Shown here: piece by piece, positions 37,622 to 47,868 of the stretch
Position numbering within the stretch: the first letter of the stretch is position 1
Layout of the letters: each line of letters opens with the position of its first letter
NCBI GenBank assembly: GCA_004298045.1
Contig: SCRM01000019.1
Span: 124,001 to 188,000 of the forward strand
Origin: Rhodanobacter sp.
Lineage (GTDB): Bacteria; Pseudomonadota; Gammaproteobacteria; Xanthomonadales; Rhodanobacteraceae
Length of the DNA stretch: 64,000 nt
Direction of reading: 5' to 3'
The notes under the pieces: model-generated
Databases searched by the model: none
The model's input: the letters and a program-made list of their open reading frames with translations, nothing else
What the model was told of the DNA's origin: nothing
Translations under genes and position numbers: made by a program

Positions 37622-39180
37622 ACGCCCAGCTCGCCGAAGGCGCAGCCGATGCCGCGCCCTCCGATCTGGAACTCCTGCGCCACACGCTCGCCGCACGCGT
37701 CTACGACGTGGCGCAGGAGACGCCGCTGGAAGACGCCAGGCTGCTTTCCGCGCGCCTCGGCAACCGCGTGCTGCTGAAGCGCGAAGACCTGCAAAGCGTG
37801 TTCTCGTTCAAGCTGCGCGGCGCCTACAACAAGATCGCCTCGCTCGATGCCGCGCAGCGCGCGCGCGGAGTGATCGCGGCCTCGGCCGGCAACCACGCGC
37901 AAGGCGTCGCGCTGGCCGCGGTGCGGCTCGGCACCCGCGCGGTGATCGTGATGCCGCTCACCACGCCGCGGGTGAAAGTGGACGCAGTGCGCCGGATCGG
38001 CGGTGACGCGGTGGAGATCGTGCTGGCGGGCGACTCCTACAGCGATGCGCAAACCGCGGCCGCGCGCATCCAGGGCGAACGCGGCCTGGTGTTCGTGCAT
38101 CCGTTCGACGACCTCGACGTGATCGCCGGACAAGCCACGGTGGGCATGGAGATCCTGCGCCAGTGTCCGGCGCCGGATGCGGTGTTCGTGCCGGTCGGCG
38201 GCGGCGGCCTGCTGGCCGGCATCGCCAGCTACATCAAGACCATCTCGCCGCAGACCAAGGTCATCGGTGTGCAGGCGGACGACTCCGACGCGATGGCGCA
38301 ATCGCTCGAACGCGGCGAGCGCGTGTACCTGCCCGATGTCGGCCTGTTTGCCGACGGCACCGCGGTCAAGCAGGTCGGCGCGCTCACCTTTGCGCTGTGC
38401 CAGCGGCACGTGGATGCGATGGTGCGCGTGGACGGCGACGCGCTGTGCGCGGCGATCCGCGACGTCTACCAGGAAACCCGCAGCATTCCGGAACCCGCTG
38501 GCGCGCTCGCCGTCGCCGGGCTAAAGCAGTATGCGGCGAAACACGCACTCAAGGGCGCGACGCTCGCGGCGGTGATCTCCGGCGCCAACATGAACTTCGA
38601 GCGCCTGCGCTTTGTCGCCGAGCGCGCCGAGGCCGGCGAACAGTGCGAGGCGCTGTTCGCGGTGACTATCCCCGAGGAGCGCGGCACCTTCCGCCGCTTC
38701 TGCGCCGCACTCGGCCGTCACCAGATCACCGAGTTCAACTACCGCATCGGCGACGCGCGGCACGCGCACATCTTCGTCGGCGTGCAGACGCGCAGCCGCG
38801 ACGAGCGCGCGCTGCTGGCCGAACGCTTCCGCGCCGAACGCTTCGAGGTGCTGGATCTGTCCGAGGACGAGCTGGCGAAGCTGCACCTGCGCTACATGGT
38901 CGGCGGGCGCACGCCGCTCGCGGATGACGAGCACCTGTTCCGCTTCGACTTCCCGGAACGCCCCGGCGCACTGCCGGAGTTTCTCGCCCACCTGCACCCG
39001 GACTGGAACGTCAGCCTGTTCCACTACCGCAACCACGGCGCCGACCACGGCCGCATCCTGGTCGGCATCCAGGTGCCCGACATCGAATGCGCGCTGCTGC
39101 AGCGTTTTCTCGACACGCTGGGTTACCCCTACGCGGACGAAAGCGCGAACCCGGCGTACCGGCTGCTGCTGCGCCAGTAG
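37618..39180 (+). CDS. ilvA: Threonine dehydratase, biosynthetic
   Basis: This 520-residue PLP enzyme forms 2-oxobutyrate from threonine, the committed step to isoleucine. The PLP lysine is K65 in SFKLRGAYNK and the phosphate-binding loop is PVGGGGLLAG. Two C-terminal ACT-like regulatory repeats (about 330-510) match the long, isoleucine-inhibited form. It is the last gene of the operon and is convergent to cysH across only 21 bases. Confidence 0.95.
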   Translation: MNAQLAEGAADAAPSDLELLRHTLAARVYDVAQETPLEDARLLSARLGNRVLLKREDLQSVFSFKLRGAYNKIASLDAAQRARGVIAASAGNHAQGVALAAVRLGTRAVIVMPLTTPRVKVDAVRRIGGDAVEIVLAGDSYSDAQTAAARIQGERGLVFVHPFDDLDVIAGQATVGMEILRQCPAPDAVFVPVGGGGLLAGIASYIKTISPQTKVIGVQADDSDAMAQSLERGERVYLPDVGLFADGTAVKQVGALTFALCQRHVDAMVRVDGDALCAAIRDVYQETRSIPEPAGALAVAGLKQYAAKHALKGATLAAVISGANMNFERLRFVAERAEAGEQCEALFAVTIPEERGTFRRFCAALGRHQITEFNYRIGDARHAHIFVGVQTRSRDERALLAERFRAERFEVLDLSEDELAKLHLRYMVGGRTPLADDEHLFRFDFPERPGALPEFLAHLHPDWNVSLFHYRNHGADHGRILVGIQVPDIECALLQRFLDTLGYPYADESANPAYRLLLRQ

Positions 39181-39201
39181 CCGACAGGCCGCGGGGCGGA
39201 C

Positions 39202-39951
39202 TCACGCCGCCGACACATCCGAATGCCCGAGGTCGGCATGCAGGCCGCATTCGCGATGCAGGCCGAAAAAGCGGGTGTCTTCCTCGCGCATGCCGGGCTG
39301 CCAGCGGCGGGTGGTGTGGGTATCGCCGATCGACACGTAGCCGGCGTGCCACAGCGGGTGGTACGGCAGATCGTGCGCATGCAGGTAGCGCCACACGTCG
39401 TGGTCGTTCCAGTCGACGATGGGATGCAGTTTCCAGCGTCCTTCGTGGCGTTCGAGGATGTCGGCGTGCGCGCGGCTTGCGGACTGGCTGCGGCGGATGC
39501 CTGCGATCCACGTCTGTACGCCGAGTTCTGTCAGCGCCCGCTGCATCGGCACCAGCTTGCGCAGCTCGTTGTAGCGGCGGATGCCGTCCACGCCCTGCTC
39601 CCACAGTTTGCCGAAGCGTGCCTCCATCCACGCCGCGCCCATGTCGGCGCGGTACACCTTGAGGTTGAGGTCGAGGCGCGCGCGCAGCTCGTCGATGAAG
39701 CGGTAGGTTTCGGCAAACAGGTATCCGGTGTCGATCAGCACCACCGGGATGTCCGCCTTCGCCTGCACCGTCAGGTGCAGCGACACGGCGGCCTGCGCGC
39801 CGAAACTCGACGACAGCATATGCTCGCCGGGCAAGGTTTCCAGCGCCCAGGCGATGCGCTCGGGTGCGCTGCGCGTGGCAAGCCAGCGGTTGAGCTCGGC
39901 GAGCCTGGCCTGCGAATGCGCGGCCTGTTCGATCTCCACCGCGCTGCTCAC
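39202..39951 (-). CDS. cysH: Phosphoadenylyl-sulfate (PAPS) reductase
   Basis: This 249-residue protein starts at the GTG overlapping the cysI stop (GTGA); a longer in-frame extension lies inside cysI and is rejected. It has the PP-loop-like [14 protein letters not shown] and the catalytic C-terminal RECGLH. The two cysteine pairs that bind the Fe-S cluster in APS reductases are absent, so PAPS is the predicted substrate. It reduces PAPS to sulfite with thioredoxin. Confidence 0.92.
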   Translation of the reverse strand: MSSAVEIEQAAHSQARLAELNRWLATRSAPERIAWALETLPGEHMLSSSFGAQAAVSLHLTVQAKADIPVVLIDTGYLFAETYRFIDELRARLDLNLKVYRADMGAAWMEARFGKLWEQGVDGIRRYNELRKLVPMQRALTELGVQTWIAGIRRSQSASRAHADILERHEGRWKLHPIVDWNDHDVWRYLHAHDLPYHPLWHAGYVSIGDTHTTRRWQPGMREEDTRFFGLHRECGLHADLGHSDVSAA

Positions 39952-41639
39952 GGCGTCACCTCGCGTTCGGCCGGCGGCGTGACCACGTTGGTGCGCGCGC
40001 AGAAATCGCCGAAGTGTTCGCCGCCCTCGCGCTCGGCCGCAAAGCGCACAAACAGCGCATCGAGCTCGGTCAGGATCGCCGGCTCGTCGATGTTTTCGCG
40101 GTACACCGCGTTCATCCGCTGACCGCGGTGGTCGCCGGCCAGCATCAGGTTGTAGCGGCCCGGCGCCTTGCCGATCAGCGCGATCTCCGCGAGGTAGGGG
40201 CGCGAGCAACCATTCGGGCAGCCGCTGACGCGCACGTCGAGCGGCTCGTCATGCAGGCCGTGCTGGTCCAGCAGCCCTTGCAGTTTGGGCACCAGGTGCG
40301 GCATCCAGCGTTCCGATTCAGCCATCGCCAGCCCGCAGGTGGGGAACGCCACGCAGGCGATCACGTTCAAGCCCAGCGGCGTCTCGCTGCGGTACAGATC
40401 CAGATCGTGCTTGGCGGTGATCGCGTCGATCGCCGCGCGCAGCTCGCCCGGCACGCCGGCAATGAACGCGTTCTGGTTCGGCGTGAGGCGGATCTGCGCA
40501 TCCGGCGCGTGCTCGGCAAGCAGCGCTGCGATCTCGCGCATGCCGGCCTGGCGCGTGGTCTTGCCGTCGTCGTGCACGCGTCCAAACGGAATGCGCAGGC
40601 CGAGATGCCAGCGTCCGTCGTCGCCCTCGCGCCAGCCGAAGCGGTCGCCACGCTGGGTGAAGCGGAACGGCCGCTGGCGTTGCAAAGTGAACCCCGCGCG
40701 GCGTTCGATCTCGGCCTTGATCCATGGCAGGCCCTTGTCGTCCACCGTGTACTTGAAGCGCGCGTGCTTGCGATCGCTGCGGTCGCCGTGATCGCGCTGG
40801 ATGGTGAGCGTGGCGACCGACAGGGCGGTGACCTGGTCGGGGGTGATGAAGCCGATCAGGCTCGCCATGCGCGGATAGGTTTTCGCGTCGCCGTGGCTGG
40901 CGCCCATGCCGCCGCCGACCAGCACGTTGTAGCCGGCGAGCTGGCCGTCCTCGATGATCGCGACCAGACCCACGTCCTGCGAATACACGTCGATGTCGTT
41001 TTCCGGCGGCACCGCAAACCCGATCTTGAACTTGCGCGGCATGTAGGCGTCGCCCAGCAGCGGCTCCGGCTCGCTGCCATCGGTGGCCGGCTCGCCCAGC
41101 CAGGTTTCGAACCACGCCCGCGACTGCGGCCGCAGGTGCAGCGACAGGGCCTGTGCCTGCTCATGGATCTGCGCGTGCACGGCCGACAGCAGCGGGTTGA
41201 CTGCCGCCACCACGTTGCGGTTGTCGTCGCCGCAGGCGGCAATCGTGTCCAGCCCACTGGCGTGGATGTTCTGCACCGCCGCGCGCAGGTTGCGCTTGTC
41301 GATGCCGTGCACCTGGATCGTCTGCCGTGAGGTCATGCGGATGCCGTGCGTACCGAACCGGCGCGCGGTGTCGTCCATCGCCAGCCACTGCCGCGGCGTC
41401 AGCACGCCGCCGGGCAAACGCAGGCGCACGAAGAAGATATACGCCGGTTCCAGCTTGGCAACGCGGCGCGCTTCGCGCACGTCGCGGTCGTCCTGCTGGT
41501 AGCCACCGTGGAATTTCAGGAGCTGCACGTCGTCCACGCGCAGCGCGCCGGTGATCGGGTTGGCGAGGCTCTCCAGCAGGGTGCCACGCAGGTGGCGGCT
41601 CGCGCTCTTGATGCGTTCGATATCGGAAGGCTTGCCCAT
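39948..41639 (-). CDS. cysI: Sulfite reductase hemoprotein subunit
   Basis: This 563-residue protein starts at [10 protein letters not shown], one base after the cysJ stop; an ATG seven codons upstream is less suitable. It binds siroheme and a [4Fe-4S] cluster through [13 protein letters not shown] and [23 protein letters not shown] and RHKARFKYT-like segments (here [10 protein letters not shown]) are the substrate/siroheme arginine and lysine regions. It reduces sulfite to sulfide using electrons from CysJ. Confidence 0.95.
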   Translation of the reverse strand: MGKPSDIERIKSASRHLRGTLLESLANPITGALRVDDVQLLKFHGGYQQDDRDVREARRVAKLEPAYIFFVRLRLPGGVLTPRQWLAMDDTARRFGTHGIRMTSRQTIQVHGIDKRNLRAAVQNIHASGLDTIAACGDDNRNVVAAVNPLLSAVHAQIHEQAQALSLHLRPQSRAWFETWLGEPATDGSEPEPLLGDAYMPRKFKIGFAVPPENDIDVYSQDVGLVAIIEDGQLAGYNVLVGGGMGASHGDAKTYPRMASLIGFITPDQVTALSVATLTIQRDHGDRSDRKHARFKYTVDDKGLPWIKAEIERRAGFTLQRQRPFRFTQRGDRFGWREGDDGRWHLGLRIPFGRVHDDGKTTRQAGMREIAALLAEHAPDAQIRLTPNQNAFIAGVPGELRAAIDAITAKHDLDLYRSETPLGLNVIACVAFPTCGLAMAESERWMPHLVPKLQGLLDQHGLHDEPLDVRVSGCPNGCSRPYLAEIALIGKAPGRYNLMLAGDHRGQRMNAVYRENIDEPAILTELDALFVRFAAEREGGEHFGDFCARTNVVTPPAEREVTP

Positions 41640-41640
41640 C

Positions 41641-43464
41641 TCAGTACACGTCCCTTGCATAACGGTGCTGCTCGCGCAGCGCGTTCAGGTATTCGTCCGC
41701 GGTTTCCGGCGTGCGGCCGCCGTGAGTCACCAGCACGTCGCGCACCGCGGCTTCGGCATCGCGGGCCATCGAGATCGCGCCGCAGACGTAGAGGTGCGCG
41801 CCGCCTTCGAGCCAGGCGTAGAGCTCCTTGCCCCGCTCGCGCACGCGCTGCTGCACATAGACCTTTTCCGCCTGGTCGCGCGAGAAAGCCACGTCCATGC
41901 GCGTGAGGGAGCCGTCCTTCAGCGCCGCCTGCCATTCGAGCTGGTAGAGGAAATCGGTGTGGAAATGCGGGTTGCCGAAGAACAGCCAGTTGCGCCCGGT
42001 CGCCCCGGCCGCGGCACGCTCCTGCACGAAGCCGCGGAACGGCGCCACGCCGGTGCCGGGACCGATCATGATGACGTCGCGCGCGCCATCCGCCGGCAAG
42101 CGGAAGCGCTCGTTGCGCTCCAGATACACCTCGATCTGCGCCCCCTCGCCACGCGTGGCGAGCCAATGCGACGCCGCGCCCCAGCGCGTGCCGGCCGGCG
42201 TGGGGTATTCCACGTGTGCCACGGTGAGGTGCGCCTCGTCCTCCACTGCGGCACGGCTGGAGGCGATCGAGTACAGCCGCGGCACCAGCGGGCGCAACGC
42301 GGTCACCAACGCCTCGGGTGTCCATTCGGCGCCGTAGCGCTGCAACAGGTCGATTGGCTGCGAGGCCTCCAGCAGCGCCCGCAGCGCCTCGCCCTGCGCG
42401 GGATCGAGCAGCGCCTTGAGCTCCGCATCGCCGCTGCGCTCGGCGAGCGCGGCGACGAACGGCCGGTTCAGGCGTGTGATCTCGCGCTTGGCATACAGCC
42501 ACTCGCGCAACTCGCGCGTAACGTCACCCACGCTGACCGCCGCGGTGCCATCCAGGTGCACGGTTTCCAGCAGCGCGTCCACCAGCGGCTCGGGGTTGCG
42601 TTCCACCACGCCAAGGGAATCGCCGGGCTGGTAATCCAGCCTCGACTCGGCCAGATTCACTTCGATGTGGCGCACATCCTTCGCGCTGTCGGCGGTGGTG
42701 ATGCGCTGGGCGGCGAGGATCTCGGCGGTGAACGGATGCGTGGCCGACCAGCTTGCCGCCTCCGCCACTTCCAGATGCGGGCGCAGCGGTGTGACGCGAG
42801 CCTCCGCGGGCTGCCCCGAAGCCTTCAGCACGTCGCGCGCAATGCCCAACGCCTGCTTGGCCCACGGCACCGCCACAGTGTCGAGATCGAGGTCGGCTTC
42901 GCCAAAGGCAAACAGCCGCTTGCCGCCCAGCTCGGCGAGGCGCGCGTCAAGCTTGCGCCCGATCACGCAGAATTGCGGGTAGCTGGTATCGCCCAGGCCA
43001 AGCACCGCGAACGAGAGCGCATCCAGCTTCGGTGCGCGGCGGCTGGCGAGAAAATCGAGCAGGCCGCGCGCGTCGTCCGGCGCATCGCCGTCGCCCTGCG
43101 TGCTGATAACCGCGTACAGCAGGCGCTCCTGCGCCAACTCGCGCTGCGGGTAGGCATCGGCACGCAACAGGCGCACGGCAAGCCCGCCGGTTTCGGCTTG
43201 TTGCGCCAGTTGCTCGGCCAGCCGTTTGGCGTTGCCGGTCTGGCTGCCGTAGACCACGGTAAGCCGCGCACCCGCATCAGGCTCCGCCGCCGCACGTACC
43301 GGCATCGGGACGTCCGGGCCCGGTGCCACTCTTCGCGCCAGGCCAGCCGTGTAGCCCGACAACCACCACAGGCTTGCGGTATCCAATCCTTCGGTCAGCA
43401 GGTCCAGGTGCTGAAACCGATCCTTCGGCAAAGGCAAACGTGACAGACTCGCGGTAGCTGGCAT
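41641..43464 (-). CDS. cysJ: Sulfite reductase flavoprotein subunit
   Basis: This 607-residue protein (E. coli CysJ is 599) has an N-terminal FMN-binding flavodoxin domain (TVVYGSQTGNAKRLAEQL, STQGDGDAPDDA), then FAD (RLYSIASSRA) and NADPH (MIGPGTGVAPFRGF) domains, ending in the canonical DVY. The ATG at MPATASLS gives the usual length, although no strong ribosome-binding site is seen; in-frame ATGs up to 81 bases upstream exist. It heads the cysJIH operon. Confidence 0.93.
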   Translation of the reverse strand: MPATASLSRLPLPKDRFQHLDLLTEGLDTASLWWLSGYTAGLARRVAPGPDVPMPVRAAAEPDAGARLTVVYGSQTGNAKRLAEQLAQQAETGGLAVRLLRADAYPQRELAQERLLYAVISTQGDGDAPDDARGLLDFLASRRAPKLDALSFAVLGLGDTSYPQFCVIGRKLDARLAELGGKRLFAFGEADLDLDTVAVPWAKQALGIARDVLKASGQPAEARVTPLRPHLEVAEAASWSATHPFTAEILAAQRITTADSAKDVRHIEVNLAESRLDYQPGDSLGVVERNPEPLVDALLETVHLDGTAAVSVGDVTRELREWLYAKREITRLNRPFVAALAERSGDAELKALLDPAQGEALRALLEASQPIDLLQRYGAEWTPEALVTALRPLVPRLYSIASSRAAVEDEAHLTVAHVEYPTPAGTRWGAASHWLATRGEGAQIEVYLERNERFRLPADGARDVIMIGPGTGVAPFRGFVQERAAAGATGRNWLFFGNPHFHTDFLYQLEWQAALKDGSLTRMDVAFSRDQAEKVYVQQRVRERGKELYAWLEGGAHLYVCGAISMARDAEAAVRDVLVTHGGRTPETADEYLNALREQHRYARDVY

Positions 43465-43811
43465 GGTTCGAATGACGTGCAGCGGCGGAAGACTGCAACG
43501 TAAAGCCATGCATGCCGCCAGCGGAAATGACGGCGCCATGTGCACATATGGCGCATAAGCGAAAAGCGGCGACTTCTATCGGAATGCGGGACGTCATTTC
43601 ACTAGCGATGGATTCAACTCCGCGGTGCCATGCAGCTCTGGCGGAATTCGATAAAGAGGCGCGGCTCCACACGCGCTTACTCCCTCTCTCCTATGGGGAG
43701 AGGAAATAGACACATGGCAATATGACGGCCTTGACACCTTTCCAAGTTGAAACCATTGGAGCCACTCATAGCCGAGGAATATCGCTAATCAGGTTCCTGA
43801 ATGGCCCGCAT
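43465..43811. other. Intergenic region upstream of cysJ
   Basis: This stretch has visibly lower GC than cysJ. It should contain the cysJIH promoter, but I could not pick out a convincing -35/-10 pair or CysB site, and no ORF here has supporting features. Confidence 0.35.
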
Positions 43812-43844
43812 AAAAACAGGCGGCGCGATTGCTCGCGCCGCCTG
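43812..43844 (-). terminator. Intrinsic terminator of the peroxiredoxin gene
   Basis: CAGGCGGCGCG and CGCGCCGCCTG form a perfect 11-bp stem with a 6-base loop. Read on the minus strand it is followed immediately by TTTTT, 98 bases after the peroxiredoxin stop. Confidence 0.88.
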
Positions 43845-43941
43845 CCAGTCAGCCATCCTTGTTCACCAGGCATTCCGTGGTCCGGCACTCACACCCAATG
43901 CGTGCTGCGAACAGGCATCACGCACCCGGGATACATCACCG

Positions 43942-44574
43942 TCAGGCCTTGGCGGCCTTCGCATAGCGCAAGTACGGCTTGACCTTGCGCACGCCGGTGA
44001 ACTTCTGTTCCACCTCGGCATCGGAGAGCTTCGCGGACACCACGAAATCGTCGCCCGGCTTCCAATCCACCGGCGTCGCCACCGGGCCCTTGTCGGTAAG
44101 CTGCAGCGCATCGATCGTGCGCAAAATCTCGTCGATATTGCGGCCGACGGACGGCGGGTAGGTGAGGATGGTGCGCACTTTGCGCTGCGGATCGATGATG
44201 AACACCGAGCGCACGGTGACGGTCGGGTCGGCTTGCGGATGGAACATGCCGTACTGCTTGGCGATATCCAGGTTCGGGTCGGCAAGAATCGGATACCCCA
44301 CTTCGCTGCCGCCCACCTCGGCAATGTCCTTCGCCCACGCCTTGTGCTCCGTCACCGAATCCACCGAAAGGCCGAGCAGCTTCGTGCCGCGCTGCTCGAA
44401 CTCCGCCTTGCGATGCGCAAACGCACCCAGCTCAGTAGTGCAGATCGGGGTGAAGTCCTTCGGGTGCGAGAAGAACACCAGCCAGTGGTCACGGGCGTAA
44501 TCCGCCAAATGCAGCGGGCCCTGGGTGGAATCGAGGGTGAAATCGGGGGCGACCTGACCAAGTTGCAGACTCAT
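43942..44574 (-). CDS. 1-Cys (Prx6-type) peroxiredoxin
   Basis: This 210-residue thiol peroxidase has the peroxidatic cysteine in DFTPICTTELG (about residue 45) and a long C-terminal extension with GRNIDEILRTIDALQ and FVVSAKLSDAEVEQKF, typical of Prx6/AhpC-TSA 1-Cys enzymes. It reduces hydrogen and organic peroxides in the cytoplasm. AGGAG lies 9 bases before the ATG. It is monocistronic, with a strong terminator. Confidence 0.92.
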   Translation of the reverse strand: MSLQLGQVAPDFTLDSTQGPLHLADYARDHWLVFFSHPKDFTPICTTELGAFAHRKAEFEQRGTKLLGLSVDSVTEHKAWAKDIAEVGGSEVGYPILADPNLDIAKQYGMFHPQADPTVTVRSVFIIDPQRKVRTILTYPPSVGRNIDEILRTIDALQLTDKGPVATPVDWKPGDDFVVSAKLSDAEVEQKFTGVRKVKPYLRYAKAAKA

Positions 44575-44820
44575 GTTTGCTTACTCCTGATGGTGGTTTG
44601 TCTCGACGGGTGATGCGCAACCGGCAACGGCCGGCTACATCGCCCACGGCGCCGCCAAACCGGCGACACCGTGAGAGCGGACAAACGGGAAACGTGCGAC
44701 ACCATGCCAAGGATTCTGGCCAGCGCCGGCCGCCGACAGAAATGGGGATAAGCCGTACGCTTATGCCGGCCGCGCATAAGTAAGGACAGCGGCGTCCCAC
44801 TGGGGTACTCGGGGCCATTG

Positions 44821-44946
44821 TCACAACGGCTCACACCTTGCCGAGCTGACGCCGTGCCGCCGACACAGCTCGGCAACCGGGCTGCGTCCCTCAGCCTGCT
44901 TCAATGCCGCGATGATCTGGCTGTCGCTGAATCGTGACGTCTTCAT
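44821..44946 (-). pseudogene. IS3-family transposase OrfA fragment
   Basis: A 41-codon remnant begins MKTSRFSDSQIIAALKQAEG with a perfect GAGGAGG ribosome-binding site and continues to PVAELCRRHGVSSA, the N-terminal helix-turn-helix of IS3 OrfA proteins. After that it diverges and stops (RCEPL). The rest of the element is absent. It is one of two transposon scars bounding a lower-GC segment. Confidence 0.85.
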
Positions 44947-45093
44947 GGAACCTCCTCGGGTCAGACTACGAGAAAATTCCACTTCTGGGTGCCGCTACTT
45001 TCTGAGGGGATTACCCTATCCTGTCACCGCGCGCAAGCGCTTTCTCATTATCCAAGGATTCGCCAGTGCGAACTGGCACCTTCACTTGGATAC
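44947..45093. other. Gap between the IS3 remnant and the porin gene
   Basis: This gap probably carries the left end of the former insertion sequence (around TAGTCTGACCC on the plus strand). I saw no second terminal repeat, so the element boundary is not defined. No terminator for the porin gene was found here. Confidence 0.3.
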
Positions 45094-46590
45094 CTAAAAG
45101 TAGAATGCTCCGTAAATGGCGACGAACTGACCATCACTCCCGTGCGCTTCGTGGATCGCTCCGCCGGCGTGCATGTACTGATACGCCGCATCAAAGGTCA
45201 AATATTTGGCAGCAGCCCACCGAACAAACATGATGTAAGAGGTTCCGATATAGGAAGAGTGAGTGTTCGCGCTTCCCGGCAACGGGGCGCCAAGCCCTCC
45301 TACATAAACCGCGTCTGTCCGCGTTTCCTTCCAGTTCCCCAACACGCTCACCGACACCGTCACTGGCTCAACGGCCGTGATGGACGCTTTCGGGCCAACG
45401 GAGATGAGGTTGGACAGATGCCCGTACAATCCAAAGCCGTATCGCAGCCCATCCGAAGGAAACAAAGGATCGAAGGTTTCGGTGGTGTGATCGCCCTTGT
45501 TGCCGTCACCACTACCTACGTCCGCCTGCAAGCCGACGCTCGAACGCCACATCCAGCGGGGCAGGTTGACCCCGATGGTATTGGCGGTTGCCCATGCTCG
45601 TATGTTGTCGTGGCCGAAGTGACCGGTCTGGAACATCGCCTCGTTGCTGTAGAATAACGGGCCGGCATTGCCAAACGCACGCGTCCCCATTGTGTACCGC
45701 TCGTCGTTACCGTGTACGCCGAATGCACGTCGTCCATTCCTGCGGTAGTACAGCACGTAGAGATCCTGGCTGAACGTTTTTGGCATCCAGGCAACAGTGC
45801 CATAGATACCCGCAAACCGACCGGTACCGGCAGACGAATCGTTGAACGAACCATAATGGTTGGCGACATCCTGCACGGCAAAGGCGTTGAGCGTTACACG
45901 TTGCCCTAGCCGCACAGTGCCGCGGATGCCGTCGTACACCTCACGCACCGGAAAGCCTTCACGCACACGAAACAGCACCCCCGATCCGAACTTCATCTCT
46001 TGCCGTCCCATCCTTACAAAACCACGGGCAGCGGTTCCAACGTGGAAGTTCACGTCCGCGAACAGTTGATGCAGCTCAAAATCCGACTCGAACACCGGGA
46101 ATTTCCCGCCCTTCTGCCGACCAGCGCTGAGGGTATCGCTCACCTCTCCGAATACCCGTACCGTGTTGTCGAACAAGTGAAGGTCTGCATGTACCTCTGC
46201 ACGATGAGAATAGAAGCTCATGTGAGAAAGTGGGCCTTGGGGGGTTGGGTTTACGCCAAAGAACATGTTCCGCTGGTTGGTGTAAATCCCCTTGTAGCCG
46301 CCCCCCAGGCTCAAGTAAGCACCCTTTGACAGCGGCAGATAATGGATCTTGTCCAGGAAGGCCACACGATCTGTATTGGCCAGGGCGCTATAATCGTCGA
46401 GGTAGCGTGGTGGCCCTGGTCGTGGGCCCAGGTTTTTGTTGCCAGGGTGGACTTCTCCCAGGTCAAAGTTATCGGCCGCCCTGGCGTTGCCCGTCACCGC
46501 CAATAGAACGACCCCTACAGCGAGAATGCCAGCTGCGGTAGCCCTTTTCCATCGTGGGACAAAGGAGCCACACTTGATACCTGCTGACAT
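45094..46590 (-). CDS. AlgE-like outer-membrane porin (alginate-export family)
   Basis: This 498-residue protein starts at MSAGIKCGS (GGGAG about 11 bases upstream) and has a signal peptide with cleavage probable after GNARA (about residue 39). The rest shows alternating amphipathic strands, many Tyr/Phe/Gly residues and a C-terminal ...AIYGAFYF aromatic end, as in outer-membrane beta-barrels. DDYSALAN and HRAEVHADLHLFDNTVRVFGE resemble the alginate_exp family. It lies downstream of the MBL hydrolase, probably in the same operon, suggesting uptake or release of that enzyme's substrate. Confidence 0.78.
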   Translation of the reverse strand: MSAGIKCGSFVPRWKRATAAGILAVGVVLLAVTGNARAADNFDLGEVHPGNKNLGPRPGPPRYLDDYSALANTDRVAFLDKIHYLPLSKGAYLSLGGGYKGIYTNQRNMFFGVNPTPQGPLSHMSFYSHRAEVHADLHLFDNTVRVFGEVSDTLSAGRQKGGKFPVFESDFELHQLFADVNFHVGTAARGFVRMGRQEMKFGSGVLFRVREGFPVREVYDGIRGTVRLGQRVTLNAFAVQDVANHYGSFNDSSAGTGRFAGIYGTVAWMPKTFSQDLYVLYYRRNGRRAFGVHGNDERYTMGTRAFGNAGPLFYSNEAMFQTGHFGHDNIRAWATANTIGVNLPRWMWRSSVGLQADVGSGDGNKGDHTTETFDPLFPSDGLRYGFGLYGHLSNLISVGPKASITAVEPVTVSVSVLGNWKETRTDAVYVGGLGAPLPGSANTHSSYIGTSYIMFVRWAAAKYLTFDAAYQYMHAGGAIHEAHGSDGQFVAIYGAFYF

Positions 46591-46693
46591 GATTCCGTCA
46601 CTCCCAGAGTTTCCATCCGCAGTGTCGTAGCAACACGGACGCAAGCAACACGCCTATCCGTGTAGGACGAATCGGTATAGCCAAAGGAAAAAC

Positions 46694-46737
46694 GGAGCCG
46701 AACTGACCACACACACCTGCGGGGTCAGTCGGCCTCC
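46694..46737 (-). terminator. Hairpin between the MBL hydrolase and porin genes
   Basis: GGAGCCGAACTGACC and GGTCAGTCGGCCTCC form a stem of about 14 bp with two bulges. On the minus strand it is followed, after C and G, by TTTTT (46688-46692). It lies just after the MBL gene, so it may be a partial terminator that lowers porin expression. Confidence 0.6.
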
Positions 46738-46746
46738 GCGGTGCTT

Positions 46747-47868
46747 TTATTTCTTTACCAACGTGTATTGGGTCAAATCATGCCCAAACAGGACGGTGCC
46801 AGAAAAATATTTCTTGACCGCAGTAACATAGTCCACTCCATACGTGAGTGGCGCATCCCCGGGCACGACATGATACAGAAGAACTGTCTTCACACCCGCT
46901 TTCTTGGCCATCTCCCCTACCGCTTGAGGCGAGAGGTGTTGGTGCAACATGTGGTGACGTATTTGCTCTTTGTTGGGCGCCTTGCTGACACCAACGCCTT
47001 CGCGAGATACTTTCGGATTCAACATGAGGTCAAAGTCGAGGACTTCCGCCACTAGTACATCCGCTCCAGTCGCCAGTTTCGTCACGTTTTCGCTGGGTCC
47101 GGTGTCTCCAGTGAATACGATACTTCCTGCCGGTGTATCGAAGCGATAGGAATAGCTGAAAGAGCCCGCCTCGCGCAAGCGCTCCGGCTCCGGGTCTCCG
47201 AAATGATTATTTTCGACGGCCGTGACCTTCACGGCGCCATCATCGTAGAAAGTCACTGGCTCGTCATGCGCAATAACCGTATGCACGCCGAAAACGTGAC
47301 TTGGCGGCTTCATGGTGCCGGCACCAGTATCGTCGGCATTGAAGATGTGAGCCGATACGCTCAGGAACTGCATGGCGCCGTCGAACAAGCCTTGAGTGTC
47401 CGGTGGACCGTAGATCGTAGTGAACGGCTTTTGCGTGCTGCGATCCATGTACAACGGGTCGTGGTAGTACCAGCCATTGAACCAGCTCTCAGCAAGCAAC
47501 GAAACGAGCCCTGCCGTGTGGTCAAGATGATTGTGCGTGATGAAGATGCGATTCACCTTGTAGGGTGGCAATCCATATTTCATCAGTCGTCGCGTCACGC
47601 CGGTACCCGCATCAATCAGATATTGATGGTCGCCGACTGTAAGCAAGGTGGAACTTTCGGCACGCTCGGAATGAATGTCCAGTGGCGGGCCACCCATCGT
47701 GCCCAGCAGCGTGATGGTGGCACTGGTGGCGACCGTGGCATTGGGGTTCACCACTGCATCATTGGCGCCGGTTCCGACCGCTGCGGCACCGTTTGCATAC
47801 AGGAACATCCCAAGCGCCAGCACGCCACATCCCAACGATAAGGGTCTAAAGCCAGTAACATGTCTCAT
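46747..47868 (-). CDS. Exported metallo-beta-lactamase-fold hydrolase
   Basis: This 373-residue protein has a signal peptide (hydrophobic core LSLGCGVLALGMFLYA, cleavage near GAAA-VG). The MBL zinc site THNHLDH (HxHxDH) is present, with later ligand candidates in FTGDTGPSE and ENNHFGD. TVIAHDEPVTFYDDGAVKVTAVE resembles RNase Z/arylsulfatase-like MBLs. It is periplasmic or secreted and the substrate is unknown. GGGGGATG lies before the start. A LysR regulator is divergently encoded. Confidence 0.85.
   Translation of the reverse strand: MRHVTGFRPLSLGCGVLALGMFLYANGAAAVGTGANDAVVNPNATVATSATITLLGTMGGPPLDIHSERAESSTLLTVGDHQYLIDAGTGVTRRLMKYGLPPYKVNRIFITHNHLDHTAGLVSLLAESWFNGWYYHDPLYMDRSTQKPFTTIYGPPDTQGLFDGAMQFLSVSAHIFNADDTGAGTMKPPSHVFGVHTVIAHDEPVTFYDDGAVKVTAVENNHFGDPEPERLREAGSFSYSYRFDTPAGSIVFTGDTGPSENVTKLATGADVLVAEVLDFDLMLNPKVSREGVGVSKAPNKEQIRHHMLHQHLSPQAVGEMAKKAGVKTVLLYHVVPGDAPLTYGVDYVTAVKKYFSGTVLFGHDLTQYTLVKK

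Noticed and set aside
39952-40209. N-terminal extension of CysH
   Set aside because: It lies wholly inside cysI, and the GTGA overlap gives the usual CysH length.
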